A DNA stretch of 64,000 bases from Thalassocella blandensis (GCA_902141825.1 CABFPG010000001.1:372001-436000), one strand, 5' to 3'. Counted from the first letter of the stretch, positions 8,847 through 19,632 are shown. A program made the numbers and translations. The notes: generated by a model from the letters alone, not told the origin.

Positions 8847-10022
8847 TTAACGGCCCTCCCTTCTACGACTATTACTAGGTGTTGCATAATCACGACGAAT
8901 TTTTTCCAATACCTGGTTCACGATAATATCGCGATCAGCCGGCGTAATAGGCATACCATCGGAAGTGGCATAGCCACTTGAGCTGGAGGAACCGCCAGAG
9001 CCAATCATTTTATCGAGTGGCAAATAGAGCATATTATTGCCGCCTTCAACATCGATCATGACCTTAGAGCTCTTCGACATCACCTCTTGAACAGCATCCA
9101 GATACAAACGCTTTCGCGTCACTTCAGGTGCCTTTTTATATTCAGTTAAGAGATATTCAAAACGTTTGGCCTCACCTTCCGCCTGCGCGATGACTCGCTC
9201 TTTGTAGGCTTGCGCTTCTTCTTTCATACGCTGCGCGCGGCCACGAGACTCAGGAATAATACTGTTAGCATAAGCCTGAGCTTCATTTTTCAAACGCTCT
9301 TCATCTTCTCGCGCCTTGATAACATCATCGAACGCCTCCTGAACCTCAACAGGAGGGTTTGAATCCTCAATGTTGACTTTGTCGATATGAATACCGGTTT
9401 GGTAATTGTCCAAGTAAGACTGCAATCTTTCCTGAATGTGGATTGCTACCTGCTCCCGACCCAGGGTCAGAACATCGTGCATCACGGTGGAACCGGCGAC
9501 GTGGCGAAGTGCACTGTTGGCCGCTTGACGCAGACTTTCTTCAGGCGATCGAACCCTCAAAACAAAGTCCTGCGCATCGATAATCGCATATTGCACAGAA
9601 AGCTTGATATCAACGATGTTCAAGTCTTTCGTCAGCATCTGCTCGGTCGTAGTCCAGTTACGCAGCTTGGTGACATTTTCTGTATATACAGTATCGATCA
9701 ATGGTGGATTCCAACGGAAACCAGGGCCTTTAGTTTCTTTATAAACCCCAAGTCTCAAGACCACGGCTCGCTCTTGCTCGTTGACAATCCCCATTCCACG
9801 GATAAAGTAAATAATGCCAATTATCACAATAGCGATCACGATTAACGCACTGTTAAATCCGCCGTCGTTCTCTCCGCGTTTCCCATTGCCGCCGCCACCA
9901 AATATTCCCGATAGCTTTTTCTGCAGATTTTTCAGTGCTTCATCTAATTCCGGTGGGCCATCATTACCGCGATTACCGCCACCCCAGGGGTCTTTACCGC
10001 CGCCCGGTTCATTCCAAACCAT
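8847..10022 (-). CDS. hflK: HflK, SPFH-family modulator of FtsH protease
   Basis: This is the partner of HflC in the FtsH-associated complex. It has 391 residues. A glycine- and asparagine-rich cytoplasmic N-terminus (about 1-55) is followed by a single membrane segment (about 57-76), then the SPFH domain starting VNEQERAVVLRLG, and a charged coiled coil with EAQAYANSIIPESRGRA. The C-terminal tail is serine/glycine-rich. A GGAG ribosome binding site sits 6 bases before the ATG. The 134-base gap to hflX is AT-rich and I see no terminator in it. Confidence 0.97.
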   Translation of the reverse strand: MVWNEPGGGKDPWGGGNRGNDGPPELDEALKNLQKKLSGIFGGGGNGKRGENDGGFNSALIVIAIVIIGIIYFIRGMGIVNEQERAVVLRLGVYKETKGPGFRWNPPLIDTVYTENVTKLRNWTTTEQMLTKDLNIVDIKLSVQYAIIDAQDFVLRVRSPEESLRQAANSALRHVAGSTVMHDVLTLGREQVAIHIQERLQSYLDNYQTGIHIDKVNIEDSNPPVEVQEAFDDVIKAREDEERLKNEAQAYANSIIPESRGRAQRMKEEAQAYKERVIAQAEGEAKRFEYLLTEYKKAPEVTRKRLYLDAVQEVMSKSSKVMIDVEGGNNMLYLPLDKMIGSGGSSSSSGYATSDGMPITPADRDIIVNQVLEKIRRDYATPSNSRRREGR

Positions 10023-10156
10023 AGGACACTCCGAGTTTGATTTTTTGATTATGTGTAGATATAGGATTTAATTATTATTTTTCAAATAGATTAAATACAA
10101 AGGTTCATTTGTTAGGCGCCGTATTGTACCCAGTTATCACTCACAGGAATACTTAT

Positions 10157-11479
10157 TTAGACCGCCATTCGCGGGGCAGATGTATCTTCAGACTGTGCCA
10201 ACAGACCTGTCAGTTCAACCCCTTCATTCGCCAGGATTTTATTTAAATCATCCTCCGGTAAACGTATTTCCAGATCACTGGAACCATCATCACGGTACCA
10301 CTCGTTCACCACTGCATCAGATTTAAACAGCTTGGACCTTAACCCACCCATTTTGGCGCTTAAGGTCAATGTGCCATGAAAAATGTTTTCTGCGAGCAAC
10401 TCCCCAATGGTTGCATGTAAAAGATCCAGCCCCTCACCCGATTGCGCAGACAACCACACGGCATAGGGTCTTCCCTCGTCATTTCTGTCAACGCGTGCAG
10501 ATACAGACTCCAGCAAATCAATTTTGTTGTATACGAGTAGCTGTGGGATTTCACTGGCGTGAATTTCGTCCAGCACAATATTGACCTGTTCAATATTACG
10601 CAGACGCTCATCGGCAGCTGCATCAATCACATGCAGTAAAACATCCGCATTGGAAGCCTCTTCCAGAGTCGCGCGAAAAGCCTCCACAAGCCGGTGAGGC
10701 AAACTACTGATAAACCCAACCGTATCAGCAAGAATTGCGGGGCCGACATCCGGCAGTTTAATCCGGCGCATAGTGGGGTCCAGTGTTGCGAACAACTGAT
10801 CCTGCGCGAAAACTTCCGCGTGAGTAACAGCATTGAACAACGTAGACTTGCCCGCATTGGTATAGCCAACCAGTGAGACGGTGGGTATTTCCGCACGATT
10901 TCTTGCACGACGCCCCTGCTCTCGCTGCTTGCGCACTTTTTCCAGCCGCTTATTTATCGCCTTGATTCGACCGCGAATTAACCGACGGTCTGTTTCTAAC
11001 TGAGTTTCACCAGGACCACGCATACCGATCCCACCTTTTTGTCGCTCAAGGTGAGTCCAGCCGCGAATCAGTCGGGTAGATAGATGTTGAAGTTGTGCGA
11101 GCTCTACCTGCAATTTACCTTCGTGCGTGCGCGCACGCTGGGCAAAAATATCCAGGATCAATCCGGTGCGATCAAGCACCCGACATTTAAGCTCTTTCTC
11201 GAGGTTGCGCTCCTGACTGGCACTCAACTCGTGGTTAAAAATAACGAGTTCAGCGTTATGGAAGCGGATTAGATGCTTGAGCTCTTCAAGTTTCCCCGTG
11301 CCAATGTAGTATTTGGGGTGCGGTGTTGGGCGGTGGCCAGTAAGAAAGTCTACAGGATCACCACCCGCCGAGAGCACTAACTCTTCGAATTCTCTAAGAT
11401 CATCAGTCACCGCTGTCTGCGCTAACTGCAGGTGAACTAATACTGCCAGCTCACCAGATTCGGGCCTATCAAAAAACAA
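10157..11479 (-). CDS. hflX: GTPase HflX
   Basis: HflX is a ribosome-associated GTPase that splits stalled or heat-damaged 70S ribosomes. The 440 residues include the N-terminal HflX domain (about 1-190, with THEGKLQVELAQLQ and a coiled coil) and the GTPase domain. The GTPase domain has GYTNAGKST (G1), DTVGFI (G3) and YNKIDL (G4). The start is a TTG, chosen because GGAG lies 6 bases upstream and MFFDRPESGE aligns with known HflX starts. That ribosome binding site overlaps the hfq stop region, which implies coupling of the two genes. Confidence 0.96.
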   Translation of the reverse strand: MFFDRPESGELAVLVHLQLAQTAVTDDLREFEELVLSAGGDPVDFLTGHRPTPHPKYYIGTGKLEELKHLIRFHNAELVIFNHELSASQERNLEKELKCRVLDRTGLILDIFAQRARTHEGKLQVELAQLQHLSTRLIRGWTHLERQKGGIGMRGPGETQLETDRRLIRGRIKAINKRLEKVRKQREQGRRARNRAEIPTVSLVGYTNAGKSTLFNAVTHAEVFAQDQLFATLDPTMRRIKLPDVGPAILADTVGFISSLPHRLVEAFRATLEEASNADVLLHVIDAAADERLRNIEQVNIVLDEIHASEIPQLLVYNKIDLLESVSARVDRNDEGRPYAVWLSAQSGEGLDLLHATIGELLAENIFHGTLTLSAKMGGLRSKLFKSDAVVNEWYRDDGSSDLEIRLPEDDLNKILANEGVELTGLLAQSEDTSAPRMAV

Positions 11480-11491
11480 TCACGGCTCCGT

Positions 11492-11749
11492 TTATTCTCC
11501 GCTGTCGCCGTCTTCACCAGCTTCGGGGTTCAACATTGGAACACGAACCGGACGAGAAGGGACGATGGTGGAAATTGCATGTTTGTATACCATTTGACTC
11601 ACGGTATTTTTCAAAAGTACGACAAACTGATCAAATGATTCTACTTGGCCCTGTAACTTAATTCCATTTACCAAATAGATCGACACTGGGATGCGTTCTT
11701 TGCGCAACACGTTTAAGTAAGGGTCTTGTAAGCTGTGCCCTTTTGACAT
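11492..11749 (-). CDS. hfq: RNA chaperone Hfq
   Basis: Hfq is the hexameric Sm-like protein that pairs small RNAs with target mRNAs and affects RNA turnover. All of the Sm1 and Sm2 motifs are visible in 85 residues: the N-terminal [11 protein letters not shown], the distal-face region [20 protein letters not shown], and YKHAIST carrying the proximal-site lysine and histidine. The C-terminal tail is short and acidic. GGAG sits 7 bases before the ATG. The 144-base gap to miaA probably holds a separate promoter, but I could not identify a clear one. It heads hfq-hflX-hflKC. Confidence 0.98.
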   Translation of the reverse strand: MSKGHSLQDPYLNVLRKERIPVSIYLVNGIKLQGQVESFDQFVVLLKNTVSQMVYKHAISTIVPSRPVRVPMLNPEAGEDGDSGE

Positions 11750-11893
11750 TTTTGTTCTCCTTAAAATTAGGACAAATTAATAAAACACCATAAAACAACC
11801 GCAAATAAACTGGCTGTGATACTGACCAACGGTCAACTTTGGTGCAAGCAAAAAAAATAACTGAAAACAAGCGTTGGGGAATCCCCACTTACA

Positions 11894-12865
11894 TTATATG
11901 GTCCTTTTCTCTAAAATTTTCAAGACATTCGCAATATTTTGTGCGTTTGAACGAATTTGGCCTGTTTCATCATCTAAATCGAGCCAATTTAACTTCTCCC
12001 AAGACCTGAGCCAGGTCAGTTGGCGCTTGGCTAAACGTCGAGTAGCAACAATGCCCTGTTCGACCATATCTTCATAAGAACAACGATCATGTAAATAGTC
12101 CCACGCCTGTCGATAACCGACAGAACGCATGGAGGGCAAATTTTCATGCAAGTCGCCCCGCGCTATAAGACCACGCATTTCTTCTAAAAATCCATCCTTT
12201 AGCATTTGTTTAAAGCGCAAAGCGATGCGGTCATGTAAAATTTGACGTCGACGAGGCGCAATAGCAAAGTGCATCCAATGATATTGGTCTTCAACCCCGC
12301 CAACTAAGTGGCCATGGAAACTAGACAAGGGCTTGCCAGTTATCCGGTACACTTCAAGAGCCCGTGACAATCTCTGCGAGTGGTTGGGGTGTATTTTTTC
12401 TGCAGACACAGGGTCTACTTGCTGTAACTGCGCATGAACTGCCGGCCAGCCGCAATCCTTCGCATGTACCTCAATCTGTTCTCGAATAACCGGATCAGCT
12501 TCCGGTAAATCCGACAAGCCTTCAATCAAAGCCTTGAAATACAGCATTGTACCGCCCACCAGAATTGGGGTTTTCCCCCGCGCAATCACGTTTTCAATTT
12601 CACGCTTCGCGTCTCGACAAAAATCAGCGGCAGAATAAACTTCTGCCGGATCACGAATATCAATCAGGCGGTGCGGTGCAATACTTAGCTCTTGCGATGA
12701 GGGTTTTGCCGTACCGATATCCATACCACGGTATACCAGCGCAGAGTCCACACTGATAATTTCACCTTCGACATGCTCAAGCAGCTCAATAGCCAAACCG
12801 GTTTTACCCGCGGCAGTTGGCCCCATAATGGTAATGGCTTGCGGTTTTGTCTGCGTTGGAGGCAC
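11894..12865 (-). CDS. miaA: tRNA dimethylallyltransferase MiaA
   Basis: MiaA adds a dimethylallyl group to N6 of A37 in tRNAs that read UNN codons, the first step toward ms2i6A. The 323-residue sequence has the P-loop [12 protein letters not shown], the [16 protein letters not shown] substrate motif, [12 protein letters not shown], and the C-terminal [11 protein letters not shown] and [13 protein letters not shown]. The start is a GTG three bases after the mutL stop, with GAGG about 10 bases upstream inside mutL, so translation is coupled. This gene order (mutL-miaA-hfq) is ancient in gammaproteobacteria. Confidence 0.97.
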   Translation of the reverse strand: MPPTQTKPQAITIMGPTAAGKTGLAIELLEHVEGEIISVDSALVYRGMDIGTAKPSSQELSIAPHRLIDIRDPAEVYSAADFCRDAKREIENVIARGKTPILVGGTMLYFKALIEGLSDLPEADPVIREQIEVHAKDCGWPAVHAQLQQVDPVSAEKIHPNHSQRLSRALEVYRITGKPLSSFHGHLVGGVEDQYHWMHFAIAPRRRQILHDRIALRFKQMLKDGFLEEMRGLIARGDLHENLPSMRSVGYRQAWDYLHDRCSYEDMVEQGIVATRRLAKRQLTWLRSWEKLNWLDLDDETGQIRSNAQNIANVLKILEKRTI

Positions 12866-12868
12866 GGT

Positions 12869-14731
12869 CTACTGGCCTCGCATGAACAGCTTATCCAGCT
12901 CAGACATGGACAACTGTGTCCACGTTGGGCGCCCGTGATTACACTGCCCGCTGCGCTCAGTTTCTTCCATATCTCGAAGCAAAGCATTCATCTCCGGCAG
13001 AGTCAGCTGGCGATTGGCCCGCACAGAGCCATGACAGGCCATGGTGCTTAAAATACTATTGATATTGTTTTGAATTCGCTGACTCGTGCCAAACTCAATT
13101 AAATCTGACAGTACATCCCGCACCAGATTTTCAACATCCGCTCGCTGCAGGCTGACCGGCACCTGACGAATCAACAAGGACTCTGGCCCGGCCCTTTCAA
13201 TGGAGAAGCCAAGACTGGTAAACAAACTAATATTATCGTCTGCGCAATTGGCTTCTTTTTCGCTTACCGCGATAGACTGCGGTACCAGTAAGGGCTGTGA
13301 TTGAATTCGCTGTTGCGCATATTGCAGCTTCATTCTTTCATAGGTAATTCGCTCATGAGCCGCGTGCATATCGACCACAATTAATCCCGCTGCATTTTCT
13401 GCCAGAATAAACACGCCTTTTACCTGTGCAATCGCGTATCCCAGAGGAGGAACTTCTTCCGCCTGAGACCGCTGCTCAAGCTCTGCAAAACTCTCCGCTG
13501 CAGGCTTTATGGCCATTGGCTCGGGCGTATTAACCAAAGAAGAGTATGACGTGATCTGCTCGTTCACACTATAGTGGCTGGCAGAAGATGGAGATCGGTT
13601 ACCAGCACCCAGCCCAAGACTCGACTGCACTGGCGCAGGTGCGTTTTGCGCGGTTATACCCGAGGAATACGAGGTAGGCGTCGACGCCATTTCCAGCTCT
13701 CTTGCATGCTGCTGATCCGGCGCACTCGGCCTGACATCTGCCAGCGCTTTATGCAAACTGCTGAATAGAAAATCATGCACTAGACGGCTATCGCGAAACC
13801 TCACCTCATGCTTGGTGGGATGCACATTTACATCCACATTTCCCGGGTCCAACTCAAGATACAGCACATACGCAGGATGCCGCCCATGATATAAAACATC
13901 CTGGTATGCTTGTTTGATGGCATGTGCCACCAGACGGTCTTTAATTGCACGCCCATTTACGTAAAAGTGTTGCAAATCTGCCTGGCTGCGCGAAAACGTG
14001 GGTAACGCCACCCACCCCCAGATACGCAATCCCGCTCTTTCCATATCAATATGTACCGCACTGTCCATAAAAGCTGGACCACATATTTGCGCAACACGCC
14101 GCTCCATTTCAATTTGAGATTGCGCAGGACGCCAGTTGTAGATGACTTTTCCATTATTTTTCAATGAAAAGCCCAGTGAGAAACGGGACAGAGCCAGACG
14201 CTTCAACACATCCTCAATACGATTGTATTCAGTTTTTTCAGTGCGCAGAAATTTGCGACGTGCCGGCGTATTAAAAAACAAGTCACGAACTTCCACTGTA
14301 GTGCCTTGTGGATGAGCGGCAGGACTAAGACTGGTTTCCATATCCCGCCCCTCTGCCTGGGCACACCATGCACTTTCCTGCACACCGTTATTACTGGTTA
14401 ATTTTAAACGGGCAACCGAGCTGATACTTGCCAGGGCCTCACCGCGAAACCCCAATGTTCCCACTGCCTCCAAATCGTCCAGGTCGTATATTTTGCTGGT
14501 TGCATGACGGTTAAGCGCGAGCGGTAAATCGTCTTTGTCGATACCACAGCCATTGTCTCGCACACGCATCAGCTTTACGCCACCGGCTTCGATTTCTACA
14601 TCTAGCTGCTGGGCTCCAGCATCGATACTGTTTTCCAGTAATTCTTTAATAACGGAAGCCGGTCGCTCAACAACCTCACCGGCAGCGATTTGGTTGGCCA
14701 AGCGAGGGCTTAGCTTTTTGATAACACTCAT
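12869..14731 (-). CDS. mutL: DNA mismatch repair protein MutL
   Basis: MutL links mismatch recognition by MutS to strand incision. In 620 residues the N-terminal GHKL ATPase domain shows ENSIDAGA (Mg/ATP binding), [18 protein letters not shown] and the NGRAIKD region. A proline/serine-rich linker covers about 335-430, and the dimerisation domain follows. That domain contains [12 protein letters not shown] at residues 454-465, which fits the D(Q/M)HAxxExxxxE metal-binding endonuclease motif, and also ACHGSVRA and CNHGRPTW. These are present in nicking MutL proteins such as that of Pseudomonas and absent in E. coli MutL. It lies downstream of amiB with a 25-base gap. Confidence 0.98.
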   Translation of the reverse strand: MSVIKKLSPRLANQIAAGEVVERPASVIKELLENSIDAGAQQLDVEIEAGGVKLMRVRDNGCGIDKDDLPLALNRHATSKIYDLDDLEAVGTLGFRGEALASISSVARLKLTSNNGVQESAWCAQAEGRDMETSLSPAAHPQGTTVEVRDLFFNTPARRKFLRTEKTEYNRIEDVLKRLALSRFSLGFSLKNNGKVIYNWRPAQSQIEMERRVAQICGPAFMDSAVHIDMERAGLRIWGWVALPTFSRSQADLQHFYVNGRAIKDRLVAHAIKQAYQDVLYHGRHPAYVLYLELDPGNVDVNVHPTKHEVRFRDSRLVHDFLFSSLHKALADVRPSAPDQQHARELEMASTPTSYSSGITAQNAPAPVQSSLGLGAGNRSPSSASHYSVNEQITSYSSLVNTPEPMAIKPAAESFAELEQRSQAEEVPPLGYAIAQVKGVFILAENAAGLIVVDMHAAHERITYERMKLQYAQQRIQSQPLLVPQSIAVSEKEANCADDNISLFTSLGFSIERAGPESLLIRQVPVSLQRADVENLVRDVLSDLIEFGTSQRIQNNINSILSTMACHGSVRANRQLTLPEMNALLRDMEETERSGQCNHGRPTWTQLSMSELDKLFMRGQ

Positions 14732-14756
14732 AATATTTTCTGGCTTACCAGGTGTA

Positions 14757-16139
14757 TTAACTGGCAGGAATTGTTAAACGTTGACCGATACGAATCGTCG
14801 CACCGTCCAGGCTGTTCGCCTCTTTAATAGTGCTGATGCTGACTTTGTATCGTTTGGCGATAGAGGAAAGGGTATCACCTTTGGCAATCGTATGGATAAT
14901 TTCGCCGTTATTACTTTTTTTCCAGGCTACATAAGAGCCCTCTGGCGGATTATCATAAAAATAGTCCTTGATCCCGGAGAAAATCGCGTTAGCCAGTTTA
15001 CTCCTGTGCCCATGAGAATTCAGTTTGCGTGATTCTTCCGGGTTGGTAATAAAACCTGTTTCCACCAGGATTGAAGGAACATCGTGAGATTTCAGAACAA
15101 TAAAGGCTGCCTGCTCAACATGGTTTTTATGCAGACGTGTAAACCGTCCCATATTTTTTAACACGCGATCACCAACATCCAGACTGCTGGCCAGGGTTGC
15201 CGTCATTGAAAGGTCCACCAGGACCCCGGCAAGCACATCATCTTTATCACTGAGACTTACACTTCCAGCACCACCAATAAGGTCTGATTCGTTCGCCTTG
15301 GATGCGAGAATTCTCGCCATTTGGCTGGTTGCTCCTCGACGGGATAACGCAAAAACCGAAGCACCTTTTGCACGCGCATCGGTAAATCCGTCCGCATGTA
15401 CAGAGACAAACATATGCGCACGAATGTCCCGTGCTTTTTTCCGTCGCTGCACATTTTCGACATAGTAGTCACCAGAACGAATCATTACTGCTTTAAAACC
15501 TGGCTCGTTATCAATGACAGCCTGCAATTCTTTACTGACAGCCAGTACGACGTCTTTTTCGAATAATCGGCCCGGTCCTATAGATCCGGGATCTTCCCCG
15601 CCATGCCCTGCATCTACAACAATCACAATGTCACTTTTCGGGCTGGTTTTAGTTGTTTGCTGTATGGTCTCCACAGTTTTGATAGTGCTGGCTTCAATAT
15701 CGTACAAGTCAATCACCAAGCGATCCGGTTTATCGGCATGCTTTTTCAAAGAAAAACTCCGCGGATTCGTTGCCTGACTCAAATCAAGCACTAACCGGAG
15801 GTCCTGCTTATTCCGCTTGCCATGACGCAAACGTGAGATAGGTGTATTGCTGAAGTCCAATTCATTTGTGGCTGCTTTAAACGCAGTACCTTCCAGATCA
15901 ATCACAAGACGCTCAGGGTTAGTGAGCCGGAATAATTTATGTTCCGCAGGCGATGACAAATCGAAAACCAAACGAGTGTGATCAGGCGCACGCCACAAAC
16001 GCACCCCCTCTACACTAGAGGCCAGCACCGATGGAGATACAGAAAATAAAAAGGACACCACAGCGAACACCATGGTTAACCGCAATGGACTTTTCACTGA
16101 GAGAGCGCGGCTATGATGTGCATACCACCGACTATTCAT
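14757..16139 (-). CDS. amiB: N-acetylmuramoyl-L-alanine amidase AmiB (AMIN, Amidase_3, LysM)
   Basis: This periplasmic zinc amidase cleaves stem peptides from peptidoglycan during daughter-cell separation. Domain order is a signal peptide (hydrophobic core [12 protein letters not shown], cleavage after SVLA), AMIN septal-targeting domain, Amidase_3 domain with [20 protein letters not shown] and LVETGFITN (zinc ligands H, H and catalytic E), and one C-terminal LysM repeat ([15 protein letters not shown]). E. coli AmiB lacks LysM, but Pseudomonas AmiB has it. The start is uncertain: ATG at 16235, 16139 or 16073 are all in frame, and the first would add a second hydrophobic stretch. I chose 16139 as a compromise. 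Confidence 0.9.
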   Translation of the reverse strand: MNSRWYAHHSRALSVKSPLRLTMVFAVVSFLFSVSPSVLASSVEGVRLWRAPDHTRLVFDLSSPAEHKLFRLTNPERLVIDLEGTAFKAATNELDFSNTPISRLRHGKRNKQDLRLVLDLSQATNPRSFSLKKHADKPDRLVIDLYDIEASTIKTVETIQQTTKTSPKSDIVIVVDAGHGGEDPGSIGPGRLFEKDVVLAVSKELQAVIDNEPGFKAVMIRSGDYYVENVQRRKKARDIRAHMFVSVHADGFTDARAKGASVFALSRRGATSQMARILASKANESDLIGGAGSVSLSDKDDVLAGVLVDLSMTATLASSLDVGDRVLKNMGRFTRLHKNHVEQAAFIVLKSHDVPSILVETGFITNPEESRKLNSHGHRSKLANAIFSGIKDYFYDNPPEGSYVAWKKSNNGEIIHTIAKGDTLSSIAKRYKVSISTIKEANSLDGATIRIGQRLTIPAS

Positions 16140-16252
16140 CGTCGCGTTCACCACGCCTACCAAAGTGACGATTATGAAAGTGACGATACATTTTATGGCG
16201 TGTGGTCGGCCGCTTGCCAGTACTTGCTCGGTCATTACCCCCAAACCAAACT

Positions 16253-16711
16253 TTATTCTTTTAATAATGATAGTACGTGATCTCCTCGCTGAGTACTGCT
16301 GTTGGCAGATAATATTCGGCCATTTGCAACTGCTGCCAGTTGAATCTGGATATCTGAAGGCGGTAAAACCCCTTCACCGCGAGAAGGCCATTCCACCAAA
16401 CACAGCGAATTAGGCTGAAAATAATCGCGAATCCCCATAAATTCCAGCTCTTCTGGCTCCCCGAGTCGGTATAAATCAAAATGATATACCGTCGTAGCGT
16501 TAAATTCATAGGGCTCCACAAGCGTATAGGTTGGGCTCTTAACCGCACCTGAATAGCCGAAAGCTTGCAAAACCCCTCGACACATCGTCGTTTTACCAGC
16601 TCCCAATTGCCCATCGAGATAAATGACACACCCCTGCTGTGCAGCTAATCCCAATCGCTTACCAAACGCGACTGTGCTTTCTTCGTTATCAAGTTGAGTA
16701 GACAACTGCAT
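16253..16711 (-). CDS. tsaE: tRNA threonylcarbamoyladenosine biosynthesis ATPase TsaE
   Basis: TsaE is the ATPase of the TsaBDE complex that makes t6A37 in ANN-decoding tRNAs. The protein is 152 residues with Walker A DGQLGAGKTTMCRG at residues 33-46, SPTYTLVEPYE (conserved switch), YHFDLYRLGEPEELE and LVEWPSRGEG (Walker B/WP motif). All are family hallmarks. It lies between nnr and amiB, as in E. coli (yjeF-yjeE-amiB). The amiB reading frame begins within a few bases of the tsaE stop. Confidence 0.96.
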   Translation of the reverse strand: MQLSTQLDNEESTVAFGKRLGLAAQQGCVIYLDGQLGAGKTTMCRGVLQAFGYSGAVKSPTYTLVEPYEFNATTVYHFDLYRLGEPEELEFMGIRDYFQPNSLCLVEWPSRGEGVLPPSDIQIQLAAVANGRILSANSSTQRGDHVLSLLKE

Positions 16712-16744
16712 ATTGGAGAGTTTCCCTAGCGATACAAATTCACA

Positions 16745-18247
16745 TTAATTGAGCAATTGCCGAATGGCTGGCAGCAGCTCGCTGGCACGCACACCGAGCA
16801 GCCCTCCATTCTCCTGGCTTACGGCAACACCTGCGGCCCCGTGAACACAAACAGCCAGTTTTGCTGCTTCTTCAACACGGAGCCCCTGAGCCAACAGGGC
16901 GCCAATAAGGCCACTGAGCACATCCCCCATTCCGCCTGCAGCCAGGGCAGCATTACCAACATTTGCGATATATATTTCCTCTGCCGAAGCGATGACCGTA
17001 CCAGCCCCCTTCAACACGATCACACCGCCGAATTTCTTTTGCAACAATTTGGCCGCCTGGACTCGATCCCGCTGTACGGCCAGAATGGATGTATCCAACA
17101 AGCGCGCCGCTTCGCCTGGATGCGGGGTTAAAATCCAGTTTTCTCGCTTGGTAGAAAAATGTTCCAATCCATATTTCGCTAAAAGGTTTAGAGCATCGGC
17201 ATCCACAACCATGGGGATCTCTAAATGCAACGCTGCCAGCAGTACCTGCTCAGACCAGGCACTCTGTCCAAGGCCAGGACCGGCCACCACACAACTATAA
17301 TACTGACCAGTTTCAATTTGCGATGGATTTTCCACGGCAAAAGTCATGACTTCCGGAGCACGAACCAAAGCTGGACTCACGTGCGCCGCCTGTGTTGCCA
17401 GCGCTATTAACCCTGCACCGCTGAACAGTGCTGTCTCTGCAGCCAACATGGCCGCACCTCCCAGACCTAAATCACCGCCACACACCAACACCTTGCCATG
17501 GCTACCTTTATGTGAGGCAGGAAGTCGAAGAGGTTTAAGCGGCAAAACCTGGTCGAGGTCGAGACGCTTTAGCGCTGAAGGCATGTGCTCAAATATCGAT
17601 GCAGGCACACCAAGATCAGCAAAATAAAGTTCTCCAGTAAAATTGGGCCCCTCTGCCGTAAGCAGGCCTGGCTTTAACGCAATAAAACTAATGCAGGCAT
17701 CAGCAACTACCGCTTGATCTGCCTGACCGGTATCACCGTTCAACCCTGAAGGAATGTCCAGAGAAAACTTTTTCTGCTCGAGCTGGTTAATACATTGAAT
17801 CGCATGACCATACTCCGAGCGAAGCGGTGGCGTGAACCCGGTACCGAGGAGCGCATCAACGAGTACAACATCAGCCCCTTGCTGCGTGAGTTCAGATTCG
17901 GTAAATGCGGCGATTGCTACACCTTCCTGTTGCGCGTAGCGATACGCCTTCAATGCATCTCCAGTCAGCGTGTTTGGGTCAGAAAGGTACAAGACTGAAA
18001 CAGACTGCTTCCTTTGTGCAGCCAATGCTGCCACTACATACCCATCTCCAGCATTATTGCCCGCCCCACACACAATAACGAGCGGAACATCACCGTAGCG
18101 CTGTCGTAAACAATCATAGGCAGCCTTTCCTGCTCGCTTCATGAGTACGATAGTTGCAATTTCTTCATACTCTGCAGCCCGTTTGTCGAGTTCACGGGCT
18201 TGCTGGCATAAATACAGGTCAGTTGGCAGGGATTTCTGGAACGTCAT
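16745..18247 (-). CDS. nnr: Bifunctional NAD(P)HX epimerase / ADP-dependent NAD(P)HX dehydratase
   Basis: This enzyme repairs hydrated NAD(P)H. The N-terminal YjeF_N domain epimerises NAD(P)HX and the C-terminal ribokinase-like domain dehydrates it with ADP. Visible motifs are VCGAGNNAGDGYVVA (epimerase), the PSGLNGDTG loop, KVLVCGGDLGLGGAAMLAAE, LTPHPGEAARLL, and GGMGDVLSGLIGALLAQG (catalytic Asp). I place the start at the ATG at 18247 (MTFQKSLPTDLYL, 500 residues). Further in-frame ATGs at 18277 and 18295 and a longer frame to 18370 are less likely because they run into the divergent queG gene and lack homology-like sequence. Confidence 0.93.
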   Translation of the reverse strand: MTFQKSLPTDLYLCQQARELDKRAAEYEEIATIVLMKRAGKAAYDCLRQRYGDVPLVIVCGAGNNAGDGYVVAALAAQRKQSVSVLYLSDPNTLTGDALKAYRYAQQEGVAIAAFTESELTQQGADVVLVDALLGTGFTPPLRSEYGHAIQCINQLEQKKFSLDIPSGLNGDTGQADQAVVADACISFIALKPGLLTAEGPNFTGELYFADLGVPASIFEHMPSALKRLDLDQVLPLKPLRLPASHKGSHGKVLVCGGDLGLGGAAMLAAETALFSGAGLIALATQAAHVSPALVRAPEVMTFAVENPSQIETGQYYSCVVAGPGLGQSAWSEQVLLAALHLEIPMVVDADALNLLAKYGLEHFSTKRENWILTPHPGEAARLLDTSILAVQRDRVQAAKLLQKKFGGVIVLKGAGTVIASAEEIYIANVGNAALAAGGMGDVLSGLIGALLAQGLRVEEAAKLAVCVHGAAGVAVSQENGGLLGVRASELLPAIRQLLN

Positions 18248-18360
18248 TCGAAGTGTTTTTCCGCTATATTGCTGCATCGATCTTTTTTTGATCATTTGCG
18301 ATAAAAAATTAGCAAAAATTATACGTGACTTCGGAGGCTTACCAAAGTCAAAATATTGTG

Positions 18361-19476
18361 ATGGCTGCACAAAACGATTTTACCGAACTCCGAAACCTGC
18401 TAAATAACTGGGCCCAAGACTTGGGGTTTCAGCAGGTGGGCATTACCGAGACTGGGCTGGATGAAGACCTAGTGCGATTCAGGGAGTGGTTAGCCAAGGG
18501 ATATCACGGCTCCATGCAGTGGATGCAGGAGAACGCCGCGCTACGCGAAGACCCCAGTCTGCTAGTGCCTGGTGCAGTGCGCGTGATCAGCCTGCGCATG
18601 AACTATCTTCCGGACGACACACACCCGATCAAGATTTTAAAATCTTCCGAAAAAGCATATATCTCGCGCTATTCCCTCGGCAGGGACTATCATAAATTAA
18701 TTCGCAAGCGCTTAGCCCAACTGGCCAAACAGCTCGAAGCCTACTGTACCGACAATCAACTCTTTGGTGATGCACAACAACGCGCGTTCGTCGACAGCGC
18801 TCCTGTACTGGAACGGCCCTACGCGGAAAAGGCAGGACTGGGATCAACGGGTAAACACACATTGATCATTAATCGGGACGCTGGAAGTTGGTTTTTTCTT
18901 GGAGAAATTATTACGAATATCCCCTTACCGGTGGACAAGGCGAGCAAAGAAGATCTTTGCGGCGAATGCGATGCCTGCTTAAAAGTATGCCCAACAGATG
19001 CATTCCCTAAACCATATCAGCTCGATGCGAGACGCTGCATATCCTATTTAACCATTGAGAATAAAGATGCGATCCCGTTAGAGTTTCGCGAACCCATTGG
19101 CAACCGTGTTTTTGGTTGTGATGACTGTCAAGCCATTTGCCCCTGGAATAAGCAGGCTCCAACCACCGCAGAAACCGACTTTCAGCCTCGCCACGAATTA
19201 GATTCCAGCGACTTACTCCGCTTGTTTTTGTGGAGTGAAGATGAGTTTTTAAAATTTACTGAAGGTTCTGCTATTCGCAGAATTGGATACGAACGGTGGC
19301 TGAGAAACCTCTCCGTTGGGCTGGGGAACGCCCCAAAGTCAGAAAAAATCATAGAAGCCTTGAAAATGCGGTTAGCCAGTGCGGAAGGTATGTTGCACGA
19401 ACATTTTTCCTGGGCACTGGACCGACAACTACATTTTAAAGGCATGAGAAAACGAAAGATAAAACGAAAACCATGA
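18361..19476 (+). CDS. queG: Epoxyqueuosine reductase QueG
   Basis: QueG performs the last step of queuosine synthesis, reducing epoxyqueuosine to queuosine in tRNA with cobalamin and two [4Fe-4S] clusters. The 371-residue protein has the N-terminal cobalamin-binding region (LGFQQVGITETGL, YISRYSLGRDYHK, ERPYAEKAGLG). Both ferredoxin-like clusters follow: CGECDACLKVCP and then FGCDDCQAICPWNK, with a further Cys in RRCISYL. The start is ATG at 18361; a GTG at 18325 is in frame but overlaps nnr leader sequence. It is divergent from nnr, the same neighbourhood as in E. coli. Confidence 0.96.
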   Translation: MAAQNDFTELRNLLNNWAQDLGFQQVGITETGLDEDLVRFREWLAKGYHGSMQWMQENAALREDPSLLVPGAVRVISLRMNYLPDDTHPIKILKSSEKAYISRYSLGRDYHKLIRKRLAQLAKQLEAYCTDNQLFGDAQQRAFVDSAPVLERPYAEKAGLGSTGKHTLIINRDAGSWFFLGEIITNIPLPVDKASKEDLCGECDACLKVCPTDAFPKPYQLDARRCISYLTIENKDAIPLEFREPIGNRVFGCDDCQAICPWNKQAPTTAETDFQPRHELDSSDLLRLFLWSEDEFLKFTEGSAIRRIGYERWLRNLSVGLGNAPKSEKIIEALKMRLASAEGMLHEHFSWALDRQLHFKGMRKRKIKRKP

Positions 19477-19561
19477 GGTCATTCGGTTCACAATGGCGTT
19501 CCCTGCACAGTGAGATACATACCTCTATAACCCTGGTGGCTTTCATATTTCATACAAAGAC

Positions 19562-19585
19562 TATCAGGGAGAGGCCTCCCTGATA
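19562..19585. other. Perfect 10-bp hairpin between convergent genes
   Basis: TATCAGGGAG and CTCCCTGATA are perfect inverted repeats around a 4-base spacer. The hairpin lies between queG (plus) and the unknown gene at 19633-19905 (minus). No T-run follows on either side, so it may act as a weak bidirectional terminator or RNA 3'-end stabiliser. The remaining intergenic sequence (19477-19632) shows nothing else. Confidence 0.5.
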
Positions 19586-19632
19586 AATGTACACACCACC
19601 ATACTCAAGCTTTGTGAAATGCTAAAGCCAGA

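Noticed and set aside
9680-9691. CTGTATATACAG palindrome resembling a LexA site
   Set aside because: The spacing between CTGT and ACAG is 4 bases rather than the 8 of the LexA site, and it lies inside the hflK coding sequence.
11875-11887. TGGGGAATCCCCA palindrome after miaA
   Set aside because: Its one-base centre leaves almost no loop for a hairpin and no T-run follows, so there is no support for a terminator.
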